Notes: generated by a model from the letters alone, not told the origin. A DNA stretch of 64,000 bases from WLND01 sp040398845 (GCA_040398845.1 JBBATH010000018.1:28711-92710); one strand, 5' to 3'; shown: positions 9,278-17,980, counted from the first letter of the stretch. Made by a program: numbers and translations.

Positions 9278-9300
9278 GCCCCGCCAGGGCCTGGCGGGGC
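9278..9300 (-). terminator. GC-rich hairpin between tRNA-Pro and tig
   Basis: GCCCCGCCAG (9278-9287) and CTGGCGGGGC (9291-9300) form a perfect 10-bp stem with a 3-nt loop. It lies 17 nt beyond the tRNA-Pro 3' end in the direction of transcription. No U-tract follows, as is common for actinobacterial terminators. It could instead be a tig leader structure. Confidence 0.5.
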
Positions 9301-9317
9301 GAACTCGCTCCAGACGG

Positions 9318-9390
9318 TCGGGGCGGGGAGATTCGAACTCCCGATCTCCTGCTCCCAAAGCAGGCGCGCTAGCCACTACGCTACGCCCCG
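9318..9390 (-). tRNA. tRNA-Pro (anticodon TGG)
   Basis: The 73-nt cloverleaf has acceptor stem CGGGGCG/CGCCCCG, anticodon arm CCTGC-TTTGGGA-GCAGG, T arm GGGAG-TTCGAAT-CTCCC and discriminator A. CCA is not encoded. Confidence 0.95.
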
Positions 9391-9434
9391 CGTTGGCTGC
9401 AAGAGTCTAGAGGCTGGCCACCACGTGCAGCGAA

Positions 9435-10295
9435 TCAGGCGTCACTGCCGGTGCGAACCAGCGGGACGGAGACGCTCGCAGGTGGCTTGGGACCGTTGCT
9501 GCGGACTGTACGAATGAAGAGTGCCATGACGATGACCAAGTAGGCCAGCCAGCCGAAGATCTCCAGTGAAGTCATCGCAGGGGTGAGGTTGAAAAGGCCT
9601 CGGACGAGGGTCGCGAACCAGCCAGCCGGGTCAATCTGCGCCGTCAAGTCGAACACATAATCGTCCGCTCCCGGAAGGATCCCCACCTCCTGGAACTCGT
9701 GGATGGCATAGCGCAGAACGCCTCCAGCGATAACGACGAGAGCGATGCCTGTCCAGAAGAACATGCGACTGAGATCAAGGCGCACCGCGCCGAGGTACAT
9801 GAGCACACCAAGCCCGACTGCCAAGGCGAGGCCGAGAAAGGCTCCGATGAGTGGGGCGCCGCGCTCACCGGAGGACTGCATGCCCGCATAGAGGAACAGG
9901 GCCGTCTCGAGCCCCTCGCGAATGACCGCGAAGAATGCGACGACGGCGAGTGCCCAGCCGCTGCGGGTGAGGGCGCGATCAACCTCACCGTGGAGGTGGG
10001 CCTTGATGGCTCGGGCATTGCGTGCCATCCAGAAGATCATCCAGGTGATGAGCCCGACCGCTGCCAGGCTCGTGACGCCGGCAAAGGTCTCAGCGGCCGC
10101 GTCCGAGAGCGATGCAGTTGTGAAGGTGAGGAGGGCGCCGGCTCCCAGTGAGAGGACGACGGCGAGCGCGACCCCCGCCCACAATCGGGGCAGCAGTTGG
10201 CGCTGATCGAGTTTCACCACATAAGCGACGAGGATCGCGACGATCAGTGCGGCCTCGAGTCCCTCGCGGAGGCCGATGAGAAAGTTCGCAAGCAT
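9435..10295 (-). CDS. efeU: FTR1/EfeU-family high-affinity iron permease
   Basis: The 286-residue membrane protein carries the duplicated iron-translocation motif REGLE twice, once in the first membrane helix (GLREGLEAAL) and once mid-protein (VIREGLETAL), with about seven hydrophobic helices. This defines the FTR1/EfeU family, which moves ferric iron after oxidation. In many bacteria the gene travels with the periplasmic partner efeO and peroxidase efeB; neither is present here, so partners may lie elsewhere. AAGGAG lies a few bases before the ATG. A near-consensus DtxR/IdeR box about 40 nt upstream predicts repression when iron is plentiful. Confidence 0.9.
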   Translation of the reverse strand: MLANFLIGLREGLEAALIVAILVAYVVKLDQRQLLPRLWAGVALAVVLSLGAGALLTFTTASLSDAAAETFAGVTSLAAVGLITWMIFWMARNARAIKAHLHGEVDRALTRSGWALAVVAFFAVIREGLETALFLYAGMQSSGERGAPLIGAFLGLALAVGLGVLMYLGAVRLDLSRMFFWTGIALVVIAGGVLRYAIHEFQEVGILPGADDYVFDLTAQIDPAGWFATLVRGLFNLTPAMTSLEIFGWLAYLVIVMALFIRTVRSNGPKPPASVSVPLVRTGSDA

Positions 10296-10334
10296 GTGAC
10301 TCCTTCGCGGCTGGACCCGTTGCTGGCCTTGAAG

Positions 10335-10353
10335 GAAGGTTAGCCTTACCTAT
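10335..10353 (-). promoter_or_regulatory. DtxR/IdeR-type iron box upstream of efeU
   Basis: The minus strand reads ATAGGTAAGGCTAACCTTC, matching 15 of 19 positions of the DtxR/IdeR consensus TTAGGTTAGGCTAACCTAA, including the central AGGCTAACCT. It lies 39 nt before the efeU start, where it would cover the promoter. Iron-loaded repressor would be expected to block transcription. Confidence 0.75.
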
Positions 10354-10465
10354 CTTTCAAAGGAAATCCAACCGATGCGGCGGCGACCACACCGCACAGG
10401 CCTCGTCCCGGGTGCATCTCCAAAAATGCCGGTCGTTTAGACTCGCGGTGTCGCTCAGGCGGCAT

Positions 10466-10536
10466 GCGGGTGTAGCTCAATGGTAGAGCCCCAGCCTTCC
10501 AAGCTGGCCATGCCGGTTCGATCCCGGTCACCCGCT
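10466..10536 (+). tRNA. tRNA-Gly (anticodon TCC)
   Basis: The acceptor stem GCGGGTG pairs with CACCCGC, the anticodon arm is CCAGC-CTTCCAA-GCTGG and the T arm contains GGTTCGATCCC. The CCA end is encoded immediately after the discriminator (10537-10539), unlike the other tRNAs here. Confidence 0.95.
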
Positions 10537-10753
10537 CCACTGAAACCCTTCAGCGATCATCTGGATTTCGCTTTTCGGGGTTCATCAGTCCATGGCCTCC
10601 CGAGCCTTTCCCACCCAAAACGGCTGATTCCCGGCGCGATTCCGGGCGTCACATCATCTTCTTGGCGCTCCAACCTACTCAAGGGGTCACTCGGTCTTGC
10701 CAATAGCCAGGACGACACTTCGTATGCGCTACCGCCGGCGATCCCATGTTGGA

Positions 10754-10864
10754 TCATTCGCCCACGAAGCGTGCTCCGACTCCCGCATCCCGCTCGTCGT
10801 ACCAGTCTGCGTCGGCAACGAACTCGGCTCGCGCTGCGGGGTGGAAGCCGAAAGCAAGGTTCAT
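10754..10864 (-). pseudogene. Truncated ParE/RelE-like toxin remnant
   Basis: The 36-residue frame begins MNLAFGFHPAARAEF and continues into DWYDERDAGVGARF, the typical first third of ParE/RelE-superfamily toxins, then stops with TGA. The remaining two beta strands and catalytic helix are not found in any frame downstream. The ATG overlaps the stop of the preceding antitoxin gene (ATGA), showing the pair was once an intact operon. The remnant is too short to be active. Confidence 0.65.
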
Positions 10865-11115
10865 GCAGTACGCGCGGGGTCTCGTTCGGCTCGTTGTACG
10901 GACAGTTCGGCGAAGACCTGCTCTCCTGGAACGGTCTCGACAGCACCGCTGAGAATTTCTCCAACGCGGATCGAGATCGCACGAGTCCATGCATCGTCCA
11001 CCGACTCTTGATCTACGACCTCAACCGAGTCCAGCAACCTCAGGGCCACGTCCTTGCGCACCGACGGCGGCAGGGCCAAACCCGCCTCGTAAAACTCCGA
11101 TGCGCTTAACGACAT
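10861..11115 (-). CDS. Addiction-module antitoxin (TIGR02574-like), toxin partner broken
   Basis: The 84-residue protein begins MSLSASEFYEAGLALPPSVR and shows the pattern of the putative addiction module component family, including the AW...I..RV.EI.SG..ETV segment before the C-terminal part that normally wraps the toxin. It sits directly upstream of, and overlaps, a truncated ParE-like frame. With the toxin lost it may persist by inertia or protect against related toxins. Confidence 0.7.
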   Translation of the reverse strand: MSLSASEFYEAGLALPPSVRKDVALRLLDSVEVVDQESVDDAWTRAISIRVGEILSGAVETVPGEQVFAELSVQRAERDPARTA

Positions 11116-11280
11116 GCCCACAGTGTACGGCCGAAAAGCATCCACGGGCCTGCGTCGTTGCGGTGCGCGCCCTGTGGTGCTCCCTTGCCCGCTAGGGTGG
11201 GGGAGTAGTACACAACAGCAAGACACGAAGGGCTGACACATGTTGCGAATAGAGGCCGATCGAACCCGGTCAGGCCCTCG

Positions 11281-12890
11281 ATGACAACAACGAGTGCAGC
11301 AGGCGCCCAGCCGGACCCATCCGAGACCCTCGACCCCGAGGCGACACTCATCGCGGAGGGTGCCCCCAGCGAGGACCTCCTGCGCGGCGGCCAATTGCGC
11401 ATTGCCATGGTCGCCCTTATGTTCACGCTCTTCCTCGCAGCCCTTGACCAAACCGTCGTCGCGACTGCGCTGCCGCGCATCACGAGCGAACTCGGAGGTC
11501 TCAACCAGCTCGCCTGGGTCGTCACGGCATACCTGCTCGCAGCAACCGCATCCACGCCGATCTGGGGCAAGATCTCTGACCTGTACGGCCGAAAGCCCAT
11601 GCTCCAGATTGCAATCGTCGTGTTCCTCGTCGGATCGGTGGCGGCCGGAGCGGCGCAGTCGATGATGTGGCTCATCCTCACCCGCGGTATTCAGGGCCTC
11701 GGTGGCGGCGGCCTCATGGTGCTCGTGATGGCGGTCATCGCCGATGTCATCCCGCCCCGCGAGCGCGGCCGCTACGTCGGTCTCTTCGGCGGCGTGTTCG
11801 CGATCGCCAGCATCGCCGGCCCCCTCCTCGGAGGTTTTTCGTCGAGAGCTTCTCGTGGCGCTGGATCTTCTACATCAATCTCCCCGTTGGAATCGCGGCG
11901 TTCTTCATCATCGCGGCAGTCCTCAAGGTCCCAGTTCGACGGGTCGACCACACGATCGACTATCTCGGCGCCGTATTCATGGTCGCGGGCGTCAGCACCC
12001 TTCTCCTCGTCGCCGAATGGGGAGGATCAAGGTTCCCGTGGGGCGAGATGACGATCTGGCTCATAATCGCCGGCGCAGTAGCGTCGCTCGCCGCCTTTAT
12101 TTGGCGTGAGCTTCGGACTCCCGAACCAATCGTCCCGATGAGCCTGTTCCGCAACCACGTCTTCAGCGTCTCGAGTGGCATCGGATTCATCGTCGGCTTT
12201 GCAATGTTCGGAGCCATCATCTTCCTGCCCCTCTTCTTACAGATCGTCCGCGGCTCCTCCCCCACTACGGCAGGCCTCGAGATGCTCCCGATGATGGCGG
12301 GCCTGCTCTTCGCCTCAGTTCTCTCCGGACGACTCATTTCCCGAATCGGCCGCTACAAGGTTTTCCCGATTATCGGAACGGCCCTCGCAACCATCGCGAT
12401 GTCCCTGCTGTCAACGATGACCATCACGACCCCGTACTGGCAGATCGCTCTTTACATGCTTCTTCTCGGCCTCGGCATCGGCAATGTCATGCAGGTTCTC
12501 GTCCTCGCCGTGCAGAACTCGGTGAACCCCAAGGACGTCGGTGTCGCAACGAGCGGCGCGACCTTCTTCCGATCGATCGGCGGTACCTTCGGCACCACCA
12601 TCTTCGGCGCCGTCATGGTCAACGGCATCGACCGAAACCTCGCCGAAACCCTGCCGCCGGGATCCGCCGGCGGCATCGACCCTGCTCAACTCACCAACTC
12701 GATGTCGACCATCAACAGCCTTCCGACAGACATTCGGGATCTCGTTCTCGGTGCATTTACCAACTCGCTGAGCAACGTCTTCCTCACCGCAGTCCCGATC
12801 CTCGTCGTGGCCTTTGTGCTCGCGCTCTTCCTCAAGGACGCGCGTCTGCGTGGAGTTGGGGACCACGAGATCCCAACCCTCATGGAATAG
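11281..12890 (+). pseudogene. DHA2 (EmrB/QacA) drug-exporter MFS gene split by a -1 frameshift
   Basis: The first part (from ATG 11281) encodes the N-terminal half of a 14-helix proton-coupled exporter, including ALDQTVVATALPRI and the motif A region GKISDLYGRKPM. At the T5 run 11835-11839 the frame changes. One more T would restore GPLLGGFFVESFSWRWIFYINLPVG, the normal family sequence, after which the frame is open to the stop at 12890. Everything else is intact (about 536 residues if repaired). The lesion therefore looks recent or is a homopolymer error. No dedicated regulator lies beside it. Confidence 0.8.
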
Positions 12891-12936
12891 TCGCGACTCA
12901 TCCGCCGACCAAAGGGTTGCGGTGAGACCAAAATTG

Positions 12937-13671
12937 ATGTCTCATTACGGAATGACGGAGACCACCACGGACACCACATCCAAGGGCACCCCGCTGGGCC
13001 GCAGGCTCGTGCTAGGGATGGTTGGGCTCGGAGTCGTCGGCATTGGCGTCGGCCGCCAACTCTCCGAAAGCCTGAGCAACACGGTGAGCGCAGTCGCTCC
13101 GGGCCTTGCTAGCGTCATTCCATCAACCGGTGGATTTCGCATCTACACCGTCACCAACGGCTACCCCGAGATGCCCGTTGCCGACTACCGGCTCACCGTC
13201 AATGGCCTCGTCGATCGTGAACTCACCCTCACCTTCGACGACCTCGGAGCCCTCCCCCAGACCGGCATCACCGCAGACTTCCAGTGCGTCACCGGCTGGC
13301 GAGTGAACGATGTTCCGTGGTCAGGGGTACTCCTGAGCGACCTACTCCAAGAGTCTGGCGTGAAGGATTCGGCTCGTGCCCTGCGCTTTTTTTCCTTCGA
13401 TGGCGTCTACACCGAATCACTCACCCTCGAACAGTCACTCACGCCCGACGTCCTCGTCGCCACCTCGATGTGGGGCAAGCCGATTACCCGCGAGCACGGC
13501 GGCCCGGTTCGCCTCTACGTCGTTCCGATGTACGGGTACAAGTCCTTGAAGTGGCTCTCGGGGATAGAACTTGGGGCAACCGTCGTGCCCGGCTACTGGG
13601 AGCAACTCGGCTATGACGTTGATGCCTGGGTCGGCGAATCGAATGGACGCAGCGATGACCCAATCACCTGA
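12937..13671 (+). CDS. Molybdopterin-dependent oxidoreductase, sulfite oxidase / MsrP-like fold
   Basis: The 244-residue protein has a twin-Arg n-region and hydrophobic anchor (GRRLVLGMVGLGVVGIGVG) suggesting Tat export, followed by an Oxidored_molyb domain. Cys in ADFQCVTGWRVNDVPWSG is the expected Mo ligand, and PMYGYKSLKWLSGIEL is the conserved C-terminal part. It is close in size to MsrP/YedY, which reduces oxidised methionine using electrons from a membrane cytochrome. The next gene, overlapping by 17 nt, is a di-haem cytochrome b, which would be the electron partner. The substrate is not known. An ATG at 12952 is an alternative start. Confidence 0.82.
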   Translation: MSHYGMTETTTDTTSKGTPLGRRLVLGMVGLGVVGIGVGRQLSESLSNTVSAVAPGLASVIPSTGGFRIYTVTNGYPEMPVADYRLTVNGLVDRELTLTFDDLGALPQTGITADFQCVTGWRVNDVPWSGVLLSDLLQESGVKDSARALRFFSFDGVYTESLTLEQSLTPDVLVATSMWGKPITREHGGPVRLYVVPMYGYKSLKWLSGIELGATVVPGYWEQLGYDVDAWVGESNGRSDDPIT

Positions 13672-14290
13672 CCTTGTCGTCGACGAGCCGATGACCCTGC
13701 GCCGGTTCAGCAGGGCCGAACGCTGGACCCACCGGATCCTCGCGATCCTTATGGGTCTGCTTCTCGTAACCGCCGCATTCCTTTTCTTTCCCGAACTCAG
13801 CTCGATCGCCGGCAACCGTCTGCTCCTGCGCAATATCCACGTCATCGCCGGGTTCGCGCTTCCTGTGCCACTTATTATCGTTGCATTCTTCGTCGCCTTC
13901 CGCCGCGACGCGGACCGGCTCAATCGGTTCACGAAGGAAGACTGGACCTGGCTGCGCTCACGCGACCGACGATCCGGGCGCATTCCGGTCGGCAAGTTCA
14001 ACGCCGGCCAGAAGTTGAACGCAGCCTTCACCCTCGGCGCCATCATCCTCATGTTCCTCACCGGCATCATCATGTACGGCTGGCTCGGCGACACCTGGCG
14101 AACTGGCGCCACCTTCGTCCACGACTGGCTCTCCCTCGTCATCGCCGTAATGATCGGCGGTCACATGTGGATGGCCTACAGCGATCCGATCGCGCGCCTT
14201 GGGATGCGCGCCGGTTCGGTACCGACCTCATGGGCGCGCCGGGAGCACGGGCAATGGGCCGACGAGGAGACCGACACCTCGCGCCCCTAG
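13655..14290 (+). CDS. Membrane cytochrome b561-type subunit partnering the Mo oxidoreductase
   Basis: The 211-residue protein has four hydrophobic helices and histidines suited to bind two b haems: RWTHR near residue 30, NIHVIAG, FVHDW and IGGHMWM. The pattern resembles the gamma subunit of formate dehydrogenases and Ni/Fe-hydrogenase cytochrome b, not YedZ/MsrQ. Its start lies inside the end of the molybdopterin gene, so the two are translationally linked and probably form a membrane complex passing electrons between quinol and the external Mo centre. An ATG at 13643 is an alternative start. Confidence 0.8.
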   Translation: MTQSPDLVVDEPMTLRRFSRAERWTHRILAILMGLLLVTAAFLFFPELSSIAGNRLLLRNIHVIAGFALPVPLIIVAFFVAFRRDADRLNRFTKEDWTWLRSRDRRSGRIPVGKFNAGQKLNAAFTLGAIILMFLTGIIMYGWLGDTWRTGATFVHDWLSLVIAVMIGGHMWMAYSDPIARLGMRAGSVPTSWARREHGQWADEETDTSRP

Positions 14291-14300
14291 GCAGGTGAGC

Positions 14301-14462
14301 ATGACTCCAACGTTGGACCTTCGTTCACCCGAATTCATCGAGGATCCGTACCAAACCTCCGCTCGGCTCCGCGATCAGCAGCCATTCTGGTTCGGACCGA
14401 ATAGCCTGCACGTCTGTTGATCGCGCTACGCCGACATCAGGCAATGCTCCCTCAGCCCCGCT
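14301..14462 (+). pseudogene. N-terminal fragment of a cytochrome P450
   Basis: From ATG 14301 the frame reads TLDLRSPEFIEDPYQTSARL, the characteristic opening of bacterial P450s (D..PEF..DPY...ARLR). After residue 39 a TGA interrupts it, and the same frame continues SRYADIRQCSLSP, matching the next conserved P450 block (RYADVR). The sequence then runs into the end of the convergent gene at 14463; no haem-binding loop is present. This is a dead fragment about a tenth of the normal length. Confidence 0.7.
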
Positions 14463-15677
14463 TCACAGCCGAGCGGTGACCTCTGCCAAGCCTTCGATGA
14501 GGCGGTCAACATCGGCAACGGAGGTATAGGGCGCCAGCCCAGCACGAACCGCGCCCTCCTTGCCGAGCCCGAGCCATTCAGCCGGCTCAATGGCATAGAA
14601 CGAGCCTGCGGGCGCGTTCACTCCGAGTTCGGCCAGCCCGCGGTAGACGTCCTGCGAATCGATCCCAGCGAACCGGAACAGCTCGGTTGGCGTTCGAACC
14701 GGAGCGTGGGAGAACAACTCGATCCCGGCGAGCGTCTCGAGTCCGGCGCGCATCCGTGCGTGAAGGCCATCCTCGTACTCCTCAAGCGCGACCATCGATC
14801 GGACAAGACGGGCCCGCCGGCTCAACGCCTGCTCCTCCCCCGGAACGAGATCCGCGAGCATGTCAATCGCCGCCGTGACACCCGCCAGCAGTTCGTATTG
14901 CAGGGTGCCGAGTTCGAAGCGCTCGGGCACATTCTCGGTGGCCGGCTTGAGCTTGTCAGGGTGCATGGTCTCCAAGAGAGCCGGCGACGCGGCGAGGAAA
15001 GCGTTGTGGGGGCCGAGGAACTTGTAGGGGGAGCAGACGAAGAAGTCGGCGTCGATCGCCTGCATGTCAATCGGCGCATGGGCGGTGAGGTGTACCCCAT
15101 CGACGTAGAACAGGGCGTCTGCCTGATGGACAACGGCCGAGATCGAGGCGAGGTCTGGCCGGGTACCGAGCAGGTTCGATGCGCCGGTCACCGCGACGAG
15201 CCTTGTGCGCTCATTGATGAGATCGGTCACGGCCCGTGGCTCCAGCGCCGCCGTTGCCGGGTCGAACCCAGCCCAGCGCACTGTTGCACCCGCGCGCTCC
15301 GCCGCGGTCACCCACGGCCGGATGTTCGCATCGTGGTCGAGTCTCGTGACGATGACTTCGTCACCGGGACCCCAGCCCTGGGCTAGCGTGCGCGCCACCT
15401 CGAAGGTGAGTGAGGTCGCGCTGCGCCCGAACACGATCCCGCGAGGATCAGCGTTGACAAGGTCGGCTGCGGCGTGTCTGGCTGCCATTGTGACGTCATC
15501 GGCCTTGCGTTCCGCCTGGGTTACCCGACTGCGATTCGACATTCCTGCGGTCAGCGCGCCGGCAATCGCGAGCGCAACGGTATCGGGGGTCTGAGTTCCA
15601 CCGGGGCCGTCGAAGAACGCCACCCCCGACTCGAGGGCGGGCATGCGGGCACGCAATCGTTCAACGTCGTAGGTCAC
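14463..15677 (-). CDS. Class V aminotransferase, cysteine desulfurase-like (VC1184 type)
   Basis: This 404-residue PLP enzyme has the fold of cysteine desulfurases and selenocysteine lyases. The cofactor Lys is in VCSPYKFLGPH, with DGVHLTAH holding the Asp and His that contact PLP. The start FFDGPGGTQTP is typical of the subgroup TIGR01976, whose exact substrate is not established. No IscU/SufU scaffold or rhodanese gene is adjacent, so a housekeeping Fe-S role is unlikely. It follows the methyltransferase gene after 9 nt and may be co-transcribed. Confidence 0.85.
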   Translation of the reverse strand: MTYDVERLRARMPALESGVAFFDGPGGTQTPDTVALAIAGALTAGMSNRSRVTQAERKADDVTMAARHAAADLVNADPRGIVFGRSATSLTFEVARTLAQGWGPGDEVIVTRLDHDANIRPWVTAAERAGATVRWAGFDPATAALEPRAVTDLINERTRLVAVTGASNLLGTRPDLASISAVVHQADALFYVDGVHLTAHAPIDMQAIDADFFVCSPYKFLGPHNAFLAASPALLETMHPDKLKPATENVPERFELGTLQYELLAGVTAAIDMLADLVPGEEQALSRRARLVRSMVALEEYEDGLHARMRAGLETLAGIELFSHAPVRTPTELFRFAGIDSQDVYRGLAELGVNAPAGSFYAIEPAEWLGLGKEGAVRAGLAPYTSVADVDRLIEGLAEVTARL

Positions 15678-15686
15678 TGGATGAAC

Positions 15687-16490
15687 TTAGTGCCGATCCC
15701 ACCAGATCGTCGCGAGTGGACGCGGTCCGTTGAGGGGAGCCTGCGCGAGCGCCGCGGCGACGTCATCGGCTCTCTCCTTCGGCAGGCACAGCCGGATACG
15801 GGTGAACCTCACCTCGTCGGCCGCAGACATCGGCGATCTGTGGCCGAATTCAGGATCGTCCCACCGTTCGAGGTTCGCCTCGAAGCCCATCGCTCGGCAG
15901 ATGGCGAAAAGGTCCTCAGCCGTGGGGCGGGTTGGACGATCGAGGTCCCAGAACTGCTTCCAGAGGGGGGTGAGTGTCGACATGGGGTGGTGCATCGGGA
16001 TTTCGATGACGACCCTGCTGCGCGCATGATCGTTGAGCGCCTGGAGGAACGGGACGATATCGGCGACGTTATACGCGACGTGGTGGCATACCACGACATC
16101 GCACTCGGGGACGTCATCGGCGACCTCCGGCCAATCGCCGAGGTATTGGTGATGGACGACACCTCGGCGCACCGCGCCGTCGGCGAACTCGTCGAGCATC
16201 GCCTGCTGGTGATCAACCGCAACGACGGTACCGGCCGGTGGCGTCACCGCGAATGCGGCCCTGCCTCCTCCGGACCCAACATCGAGCAAGCTCCCGGTGG
16301 CGGGCACTCCTTCGCGCGCCAACCGATGGGATGGCGAATCGGTGATCTCTCCTCCAACCGTGAACATCGCTACCGGATGCGACCATGGCGCCTCCTCCGC
16401 CTGATCGAGAATGTACGGCGGGATGACCCACGAGGCAAGGTCGTCCTGCCACTGCTCGGACAACTCCACAAGACGCACGCCATCGGTCAC
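15687..16490 (-). CDS. SAM-dependent methyltransferase (class I)
   Basis: The 267-residue protein carries the Rossmann SAM motif I LLDVGSGGGRAAF, then VVAVDHQQAML with the acidic residue that binds the ribose, and motif IV CDVVVCHHVAYNV. The substrate cannot be told. It starts with GTG five bases after the stop of the beta-propeller gene and is followed closely by the class V aminotransferase, so the three may form one transcript. Confidence 0.8.
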   Translation of the reverse strand: MTDGVRLVELSEQWQDDLASWVIPPYILDQAEEAPWSHPVAMFTVGGEITDSPSHRLAREGVPATGSLLDVGSGGGRAAFAVTPPAGTVVAVDHQQAMLDEFADGAVRRGVVHHQYLGDWPEVADDVPECDVVVCHHVAYNVADIVPFLQALNDHARSRVVIEIPMHHPMSTLTPLWKQFWDLDRPTRPTAEDLFAICRAMGFEANLERWDDPEFGHRSPMSAADEVRFTRIRLCLPKERADDVAAALAQAPLNGPRPLATIWWDRH

Positions 16491-16494
16491 GTCG

Positions 16495-17913
16495 TCAGCC
16501 CTTGACCCGAACCGACTTCGATGTCGCCGCGAGTTGGTTCAGGGCGCCGGAGTATGTCACTGCAACTCGGCAGGAAACCTTGGCATCGACATCGCCCGCG
16601 CGGGGGGTGAACTTTTTCGCGTTCTGATTGGCGATGGCCTTGCCCCCTCGCAGCCATTGGTAGCGAGCACTCGCGGGGGGTCCGCCATGGTTGTTTATGT
16701 AGCTGCAGGTCAGCGCCGAGCCCACCTTCGCCGTTCCCGAAACCTTTACGGACAAAATTGGGCCGACACCTGTGCCGAGACGGCCAACCTGCAACGTGGT
16801 CGGCGCCGGAGTGGGATTCACCAGGCTCGTGAACCACACACTCCCATCGGCTCCCATAGCAACCGAGGTCGGCATCGCACCCGCGGTCGGAATGGTGAAC
16901 TCGGTGATGACCGGGGTGCTCTTCACACCGAGGCCGACGAATTTGATCAGGGCATTACCTATGCCATTGCCGATCCACAGGCTGCCATCCGGCCCCGGGG
17001 TGATTGACGACGGCTGCGCGTTGGCAGACGGAAGCGCAAATGCGGTTGCCACCCCGGACGTGGTCAACCGGGTGATCTTGCCGTCGGAGTTTTGGGTGAT
17101 CCACAGGTTTCCATCGTCGCCATCCGTGATGGCGCCGATCGAAGGGTTGGTGCCCGTCGTCGACGCAGGCGGCGCTGTGGTGACCGGCATGGTCGTCACC
17201 ACGCCCGTCATCGTGATTTGTCCGACCCTGTTTGCCGCGGGGATCGTGAACCACACACTCTCCAGCGGCCCTGCGGTGATCTCAAACCCGCACATCAAGC
17301 AGCCATTGTCCGAAGTGATGACGGCCGGTCCGGTGGCGCCGGGAGTTGGGATGGGGAACTCGGTGATCACTCCCCCGGGGGTGATTCGGCCGATCCCGCT
17401 GGCGTCGTCCAAAACGAACCAAATGTTCCCGTCGGGACCTGCAGTGATACCCATTGGCATCGCATTTGCGGTCGGCACCGGATAGGTCGTGATGACGCCC
17501 GATGGCGTGATCTTGCCGACGAGGTTCGCGAAGAACTCGGTGAACCACATATTGCCGTCAGGCCCTGCGGCGATAGCGAACAGCCCGGGGCCGCCTGTCG
17601 ACGCACTTGACGCAGTGGTCGGCACCGCAAAATAGGTAACTGCACCACTCGGGGTTATTCGGCCGATCGAGTTGTTGGCGTTGTTCGTGAACCACATGTT
17701 GCCGTCCGGGCCAGACGCAATGGCGTTGGCGCCCTCGCCTGCAGGGCCGAGTTCGAACATGGTGAACTCACCGGCCGGGGCTGCCGATCCACTGCTCGCT
17801 GGGAGCACTGCCAGGGCTGCGCCCGCGAGAAGAGCTAGGCCGACAGTGCGGAGGCCTCGAACATCCGTCCCACGTCGCGAAAATCCAACTGTCGTCGGTC
17901 GGGCCTGTGTCAT
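16495..17913 (-). CDS. Secreted Vgb-like seven-bladed beta-propeller with C-terminal Ig-like domain
   Basis: The 472-residue protein has a Sec signal (VGLALLAGAALAVLPASSGSAAP) and then seven repeats of the pattern AxGPDGNxWFT...IGRITPxG, as in the virginiamycin B lyase / streptogramin lyase family. The lyase needs catalytic histidines, and I see no histidine in the propeller, so lyase activity is unlikely and a binding or scaffold role fits better. The last 90 residues form an Ig-like domain with YQWLRGGK. ATG 17913 is chosen because AAGGAGG lies 7 nt upstream. Confidence 0.8.
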   Translation of the reverse strand: MTQARPTTVGFSRRGTDVRGLRTVGLALLAGAALAVLPASSGSAAPAGEFTMFELGPAGEGANAIASGPDGNMWFTNNANNSIGRITPSGAVTYFAVPTTASSASTGGPGLFAIAAGPDGNMWFTEFFANLVGKITPSGVITTYPVPTANAMPMGITAGPDGNIWFVLDDASGIGRITPGGVITEFPIPTPGATGPAVITSDNGCLMCGFEITAGPLESVWFTIPAANRVGQITMTGVVTTMPVTTAPPASTTGTNPSIGAITDGDDGNLWITQNSDGKITRLTTSGVATAFALPSANAQPSSITPGPDGSLWIGNGIGNALIKFVGLGVKSTPVITEFTIPTAGAMPTSVAMGADGSVWFTSLVNPTPAPTTLQVGRLGTGVGPILSVKVSGTAKVGSALTCSYINNHGGPPASARYQWLRGGKAIANQNAKKFTPRAGDVDAKVSCRVAVTYSGALNQLAATSKSVRVKG

Positions 17914-17980
17914 CGTTGGTCCTCCTTGTTGGGACACGGCGGAATTAGCCGCGGACCTCTGGTGATCCTAAGGCAGCAGT

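Noticed and set aside
10346..10540. Minus-strand frame starting MERVTGIEPAWPAWKAGALP
   Set aside because: It is antisense to tRNA-Gly; this peptide is a familiar artefact of reading tRNA genes backwards.
14418..14420. TGA inside the P450 relic as a selenocysteine codon
   Set aside because: P450s do not use selenocysteine and the gene is truncated shortly after.
15684..15689. TAAGTT six bases before the GTG at 15677 as a promoter
   Set aside because: It overlaps the stop codon of the methyltransferase gene and could be coincidence in an operon; not listed as a feature.
16495..17913. Functional virginiamycin B lyase
   Set aside because: The propeller contains no histidine where the lyase needs catalytic ones.
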